Source: Planctomycetaceae bacterium UBA2972 (GTDB taxonomy: Bacteria; Planctomycetota; Planctomycetia; Pirellulales; Pirellulaceae). Taken from it: a DNA stretch of 64,000 nt. Where the stretch lies: the NCBI GenBank assembly GCA_002348315.1, contig DEAW01000038.1, forward strand, positions 7,766 to 71,765, written 5' to 3'. Position 1 is the first letter of the stretch; the number at the start of each line of letters is the position of its first letter. Under the pieces are notes generated by a model. It saw only the letters and a list, made by a program, of their open reading frames with translations. It made no database searches and had not been told where the DNA came from. A program made the translations under genes and the position numbers. Below are positions 61,801 to 64,000 of this stretch, in pieces.

Positions 61801-62190
61801 GAAACTCGGTTGGGTATTGCCATGGCTCGTCTTGGTGTGGGGCGACTCAAACAAGGTGACGAACGCAAAAAGTTGATTGGTTACGCTGAATTAGAAATCC
61901 TAAACACATACAAGATCTCCCCGGAACTCGGAGGTACCGAATTCACAGCTCGGTTTGATAGTCTGCTGAGGACAATTCAGAAAGAACTTGGGAAACCAGA
62001 GAAAGGTTTGGACGGAGCAGGAGACATGCCACTGGCAGTGGAAAATACTGAAATTCCAGGATTGGAACCAACGGTTGCTCCAGCTAAGAAAGATGAAGCC
62101 TCTTCCAGTAATTTGCTGTTGATGGCATCACTGGCCGGGATCTTTGCAGCCTTTGGGTTGATTTTATACTTTTGGGTGAAAAAACTTTAA
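58879..62190 (+). CDS. Large TPR-rich periplasmic protein with C-terminal TM anchor
   Basis: 1103 residues from the ATG at 58879 (MIKRLSYLLFMMLAVVAHAC), where a signal sequence begins; earlier frames lack one. The body is helical, with many TPR-like units (KQALSYLQDVIDQRET, YYEAIVLGEYLARKYPGES, QIDKAKQYTNQIPEEAPERL, KPELAVQHLENENYGLLSL, HKEASRELATILLETPSNVS). A single transmembrane helix (about residues 1074-1098, LLLMASLAGIFAAFGLILYF) and a short basic tail close it. It is likely an extracytoplasmic scaffold anchored at its C-terminus. It is followed by a second TPR protein and ExbB/TolQ, suggesting an envelope energised complex. Confidence 0.85.
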   Translation: MIKRLSYLLFMMLAVVAHACTSLKAEEPASAFLQELRNQRYYELAEYYLDVQVGKEMLSPEFRSKIDLERAMVILSGARAIANGAEREKKFAEAQTLLERFSAGTEDSDLKIQSNNELGNLLFQRAKLVEFEGTKEENAPRKAEFITRTRDLLTKARDIYVSGRDQLKAELESIPKVLDPKTEKVQIERRDALYGEYLQLVVTTSKLLEEIAQTYPSDAPEYKSNYEEAITEYDSIASRFRRKGVGIVALVSQGRCYLAIGDTKQALSYLQDVIDQRETPAFRNIVNLAMPLYMKTLVAVEKTEDAISMGVEWNEGIRPNELTNEEWHAFQLELARTYRVKADTINSEKPNDVEARKAYVKARTLAQNILRYPGKHKQDARDLLASLPNLPGAVEEEDNPPQNFAEALAKGKELMESAQAMEFTIKTLPDTIANEQDEANKQVLVAQLNEARQNYGDTQNAAVANYELALAFTDAETPIAALQEVYYYLTFINYSRGNYYEAIVLGEYLARKYPGESGALPCAKIVLNCYQLLYNEALEDQRAFEVNGLIDIAEYTIQNWEQSEEANDARRRLVPYMIEAGQIDKAKQYTNQIPEEAPERLESELRIGRTLWFQYRRDSREATSLRREAPSSPRIAELEQNLPTLKSSAGEMLEAAGARLMAGTGLKISNSNVAALLSLSQYYIEADKPELAVQHLENENYGLLSLIQKKDPVASKPSTMEPAFRTALAGYMSTLGGENGVANIEKAKAVMQLLNSVVGETPEGKKRLVSIYFTLARDLEDQLNAAETVEKKNVLAAGFETFLNEVGATGTEFSIRYWAASTMQGLGTSFEANGTVTPKSQDYYNKSVALFQKIAEQGKGDLAWVNEDETTGKAYLAQIRMNMAQVMKKLGQHKEASRELATILLETPSNVSVQIEAAKTYNAIGTQGGDNAEQQFLYAIGGSYPMDDGENLVWGWRKLSTLTQGKEQFTKEYYETRLGIAMARLGVGRLKQGDERKKLIGYAELEILNTYKISPELGGTEFTARFDSLLRTIQKELGKPEKGLDGAGDMPLAVENTEIPGLEPTVAPAKKDEASSSNLLLMASLAGIFAAFGLILYFWVKKL

Positions 62191-62243
62191 CGACCAGCCA
62201 GGTCATAGAAGCTTTTCAAAAGCTTAGTGAAAGAAATAGAAGC

Positions 62244-63308
62244 ATGATGAAACGAATTCAGACACAGTTGCTGGGAACCGCCCTGGCACTTTTGTTTTTG
62301 ATTCAACCAGCCATTGGGCAGGTGAACGATCAGGCCTACCTGAAGAGTAATCCGACAGAATCTATTCGCGGGCCGATTGATAAAATCAGCAAGACGGAAG
62401 TTGTCATTCGAGTAAACGGTACGCCTCGTATCCTGCAGGCGAACGAGATTTTGCGAATTCAGTTTGCCAATGCCCCGGCAGACCTGCTCCAGGCCACAGC
62501 CGCTTACCGTCGCGGACAGTTTAATGAGGCAAGGACGGGATTGGCTGGATTCAATCTGGCGGAGATTAAGGACAAATGGGTCAAGGAAGAAATTGCTTTT
62601 ATGCTCGCTTCGATCGATGCCAAAAGTGCTCTGGCAGGTGAAGGAGATAAAAATGCAGCCGGGACTTTATTGATTGGGTTCATTACAGATTATGCAGAGA
62701 GCTTTCATCACTATGAAGCGGTGGAATTGTTTGCTGATTTGGCCTATTCGGTGGGTCAGTTCCAGACAGCTGCTGAATACTATCAGAAATTGACGGAATC
62801 ACCCTGGGGAGATTTGATAAACTTCGGCACACTGAGACTGGCAAATGCTACCGTGGGTCAGGGGCAATATGCCGATGCACTGACTAAGTTTGAAGCAGTA
62901 TTGCAGCAACAGGCAACAACACCTGAACAGCAGGCGCTGCAGGCCGAAGCACAGGCTGGTCGCGCTCGCTGTCTGGGCGAGACAGGCAAAGCAGCCGAAG
63001 GCATTGCGGTGGTTGAAAAGATCATTGCTGACAATGATCCCAAAACTCAAAAGACTCTGTTCGCTCAGGCTTACAATGCCCAGGGAGTCTGCTATCGGGC
63101 CAGTAATCAAAATAAAGATGCCATCCTGGCATTTCTACATACGCATTTGATTTTCAATCAAAATGCGGATGCGCATGCCGAATCTCTTTATCATTTGACT
63201 CAGTTATGGGAAGCCGAGAGTAAGGCAGATCGAGCGGCAAGCACTAAATCGCTGTTGCGAGAGAAGTACACGGGAACATTCTGGGAACAGAAATTACGTA
63301 ATCAATAA
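62244..63308 (+). CDS. Secreted TPR protein preceding exbB-like gene
   Basis: About 354 residues from the ATG at 62244; ATG at 62247 is equally possible. The frame opens upstream at 62172 but has no signal there. Signal peptide about residues 1-28 (LLGTALALLFLIQPAIG). A small strand-rich region (IDKISKTEVVIRVNGTPRIL) precedes TPR-like helices: ADLLQATAAYRRGQFNEART, HYEAVELFADLAYSVGQFQT and GQYADALTKFEAVLQQQATT. It is probably periplasmic. It reads on from the large TPR gene and 130 bp before the exbB-like gene. Confidence 0.82.
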   Translation: MMKRIQTQLLGTALALLFLIQPAIGQVNDQAYLKSNPTESIRGPIDKISKTEVVIRVNGTPRILQANEILRIQFANAPADLLQATAAYRRGQFNEARTGLAGFNLAEIKDKWVKEEIAFMLASIDAKSALAGEGDKNAAGTLLIGFITDYAESFHHYEAVELFADLAYSVGQFQTAAEYYQKLTESPWGDLINFGTLRLANATVGQGQYADALTKFEAVLQQQATTPEQQALQAEAQAGRARCLGETGKAAEGIAVVEKIIADNDPKTQKTLFAQAYNAQGVCYRASNQNKDAILAFLHTHLIFNQNADAHAESLYHLTQLWEAESKADRAASTKSLLREKYTGTFWEQKLRNQ

Positions 63309-63438
63309 CATCAGACCAGTCTGAACATTAGGACCACTGGTATTTACAATAAGATTTGATCAACGTACCGGTCGATAGGTACATTGATTGCACAGACAAC
63401 ATCGAAGGGTGTATCAGATTCATAGATCGGAGAAAAAA

Positions 63439-64000
63439 ATGAATCAAATTGTTAAACACATACGACCGAAGTGGATGCTCATTGGGCTCGCCGCTTTTGC
63501 GTTGCTGCTTGGTGTCGGAGCGGCGGTCGATCTGGATTTCACAGAACAGATCGTTGCTCAGGATTTGCCGGCCGAAGGTGGTGGCGATGGTGCCGCTCCT
63601 GCCGCTGAAAACAACGCCGAAGCCCCAGCAGAAAACGATGGCGGAAATCAAGGTGGCGGCGGAGAGAAAACTTCGATGCTGTCTTGGGTCTATGAGGCTC
63701 TTGGACCGGGGTACATGATTGTCTTTCTGGCAATTTCATTCACTCTGGTTGCTTTGTTTGTTATGAATGTCATTACTTCAGCTCGCAGTAAAGTTTGTCC
63801 GGTTGAACTGGTTGATGACTTTGAGGAAATGCTCAACAACAAACAGTACCAGGACGCCTATGAAATGGCCAAAGAGCATGAATCTGTACTCGGAGCCGTC
63901 CTCTCAGCAGGCCTGGCGAAGTTGTCGTCCGGATACGAGCAGGCTTTGGAAGCGATGCAGGAAATTGGCGAAGAAGAAAACATGAAGCTCGAGCATCGTC
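63439..64000 (+). CDS. MotA/TolQ/ExbB proton-channel protein, partial (3' end beyond window)
   Basis: ATG at 63439 with GGAG 7 nt upstream; only the first 187 residues are seen. An N-terminal hydrophobic segment (residues 13-30, MLIGLAAFALLLGVGAAV) is followed by a Gly/Ala/Glu/Asn-rich linker. Then SWVYEALGPGYMIVFLAISF begins the first channel helix (residues 95-117). A cytoplasmic loop with LVDDFEEMLNNKQYQDAYEM and VLSAGLAKLSSGYEQALEAM follows, which is the ExbB/TolQ pattern. Planctomycete ExbB homologues often carry such exported extensions. ExbD partners are expected just past the window. The complex would use the proton gradient to act on the TPR proteins or the envelope. Confidence 0.85.
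   Translation, partial: MNQIVKHIRPKWMLIGLAAFALLLGVGAAVDLDFTEQIVAQDLPAEGGGDGAAPAAENNAEAPAENDGGNQGGGGEKTSMLSWVYEALGPGYMIVFLAISFTLVALFVMNVITSARSKVCPVELVDDFEEMLNNKQYQDAYEMAKEHESVLGAVLSAGLAKLSSGYEQALEAMQEIGEEENMKLEHR

Noticed and set aside
63310..63326. CAGAC-CA-GTCTG palindrome after the second TPR gene
   Set aside because: No T tract follows, and its 2-base loop is too small for a normal terminator.

Overview
The window looks like a chromosomal segment of a planctomycete. It carries two DUF1559 proteins with prepilin-type N-termini, a TIGR03000-type domain protein, an FG-GAP/UnbV (CRTAC1-like) lipoprotein beside a TPR lipoprotein, a TM-anchored zinc-ribbon protein, and many secreted proteins with no general bacterial counterpart. 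Base composition looks balanced. I cannot assign a genus. No rRNA, tRNA, CRISPR array, transposase or prophage gene was seen. Housekeeping genes are intact, so this is mostly core genome. All functions come from reading motifs; no database search was possible.

Layout. 1-3.1 kb: a minus-strand run of envelope genes (a lipoprotein, a secreted paralogue sharing one domain, and a DUF11 lipoprotein cut by the window edge). 3.4-9.6 kb: two plus-strand envelope genes, then cvpA-like, dtd, a TPR lipoprotein and a CRTAC1 lipoprotein on minus. Two copies of a 140-bp imperfect palindrome lie among these and supply stop codons of their neighbours. 9.9-15.0 kb: accA, a Ser/Thr kinase, a GT4 glycosyltransferase, truA and asd. 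15.1-30.4 kb: a TIGR03000 protein, a secreted isoaspartyl methyltransferase, an HpcH/HpaI aldolase, an anchored alpha/beta hydrolase, several envelope proteins, an HD phosphohydrolase, a KDG-kinase-like sugar kinase, purB, a Fur-family regulator, flgM and a 61-residue ORF. 30.5-38 kb: a secreted esterase-like protein and the run ROK kinase-ppx-ppk-sixA. 38.2-40.7 kb: tandem DUF1559 genes, each with its own terminator.

41.1-54.0 kb is a compact minus-strand flagellar operon, in transcription order: HATPase-only kinase, fliF, fliG, fliN, fliO, fliP, fliQ, fliR, flhB, a sulfotransferase, flhA, flhF, fliA. It builds the MS ring and switch and the type III export gate, and sets flagellar sigma factor output; the anti-sigma factor FlgM is encoded 11 kb away. 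Its oddities are an FlhB without the NPTH autocleavage motif, a sulfotransferase between flhB and flhA, a kinase lacking a phosphoacceptor histidine, and no fliH, fliI, fliJ or fliM.

54.1-64 kb: mdh with a terminator, then two overlapping genes for membrane proteins sharing a GxFFKxW domain. Divergently come a 1103-residue TPR protein, a second secreted TPR protein, and the start of an ExbB/TolQ-type proton channel gene that runs off the window. The best candidates for undescribed biology are the modified flagellar export operon, the TPR-ExbB envelope system with its divergent GxFFKxW pair, and the palindromic intergenic repeat.
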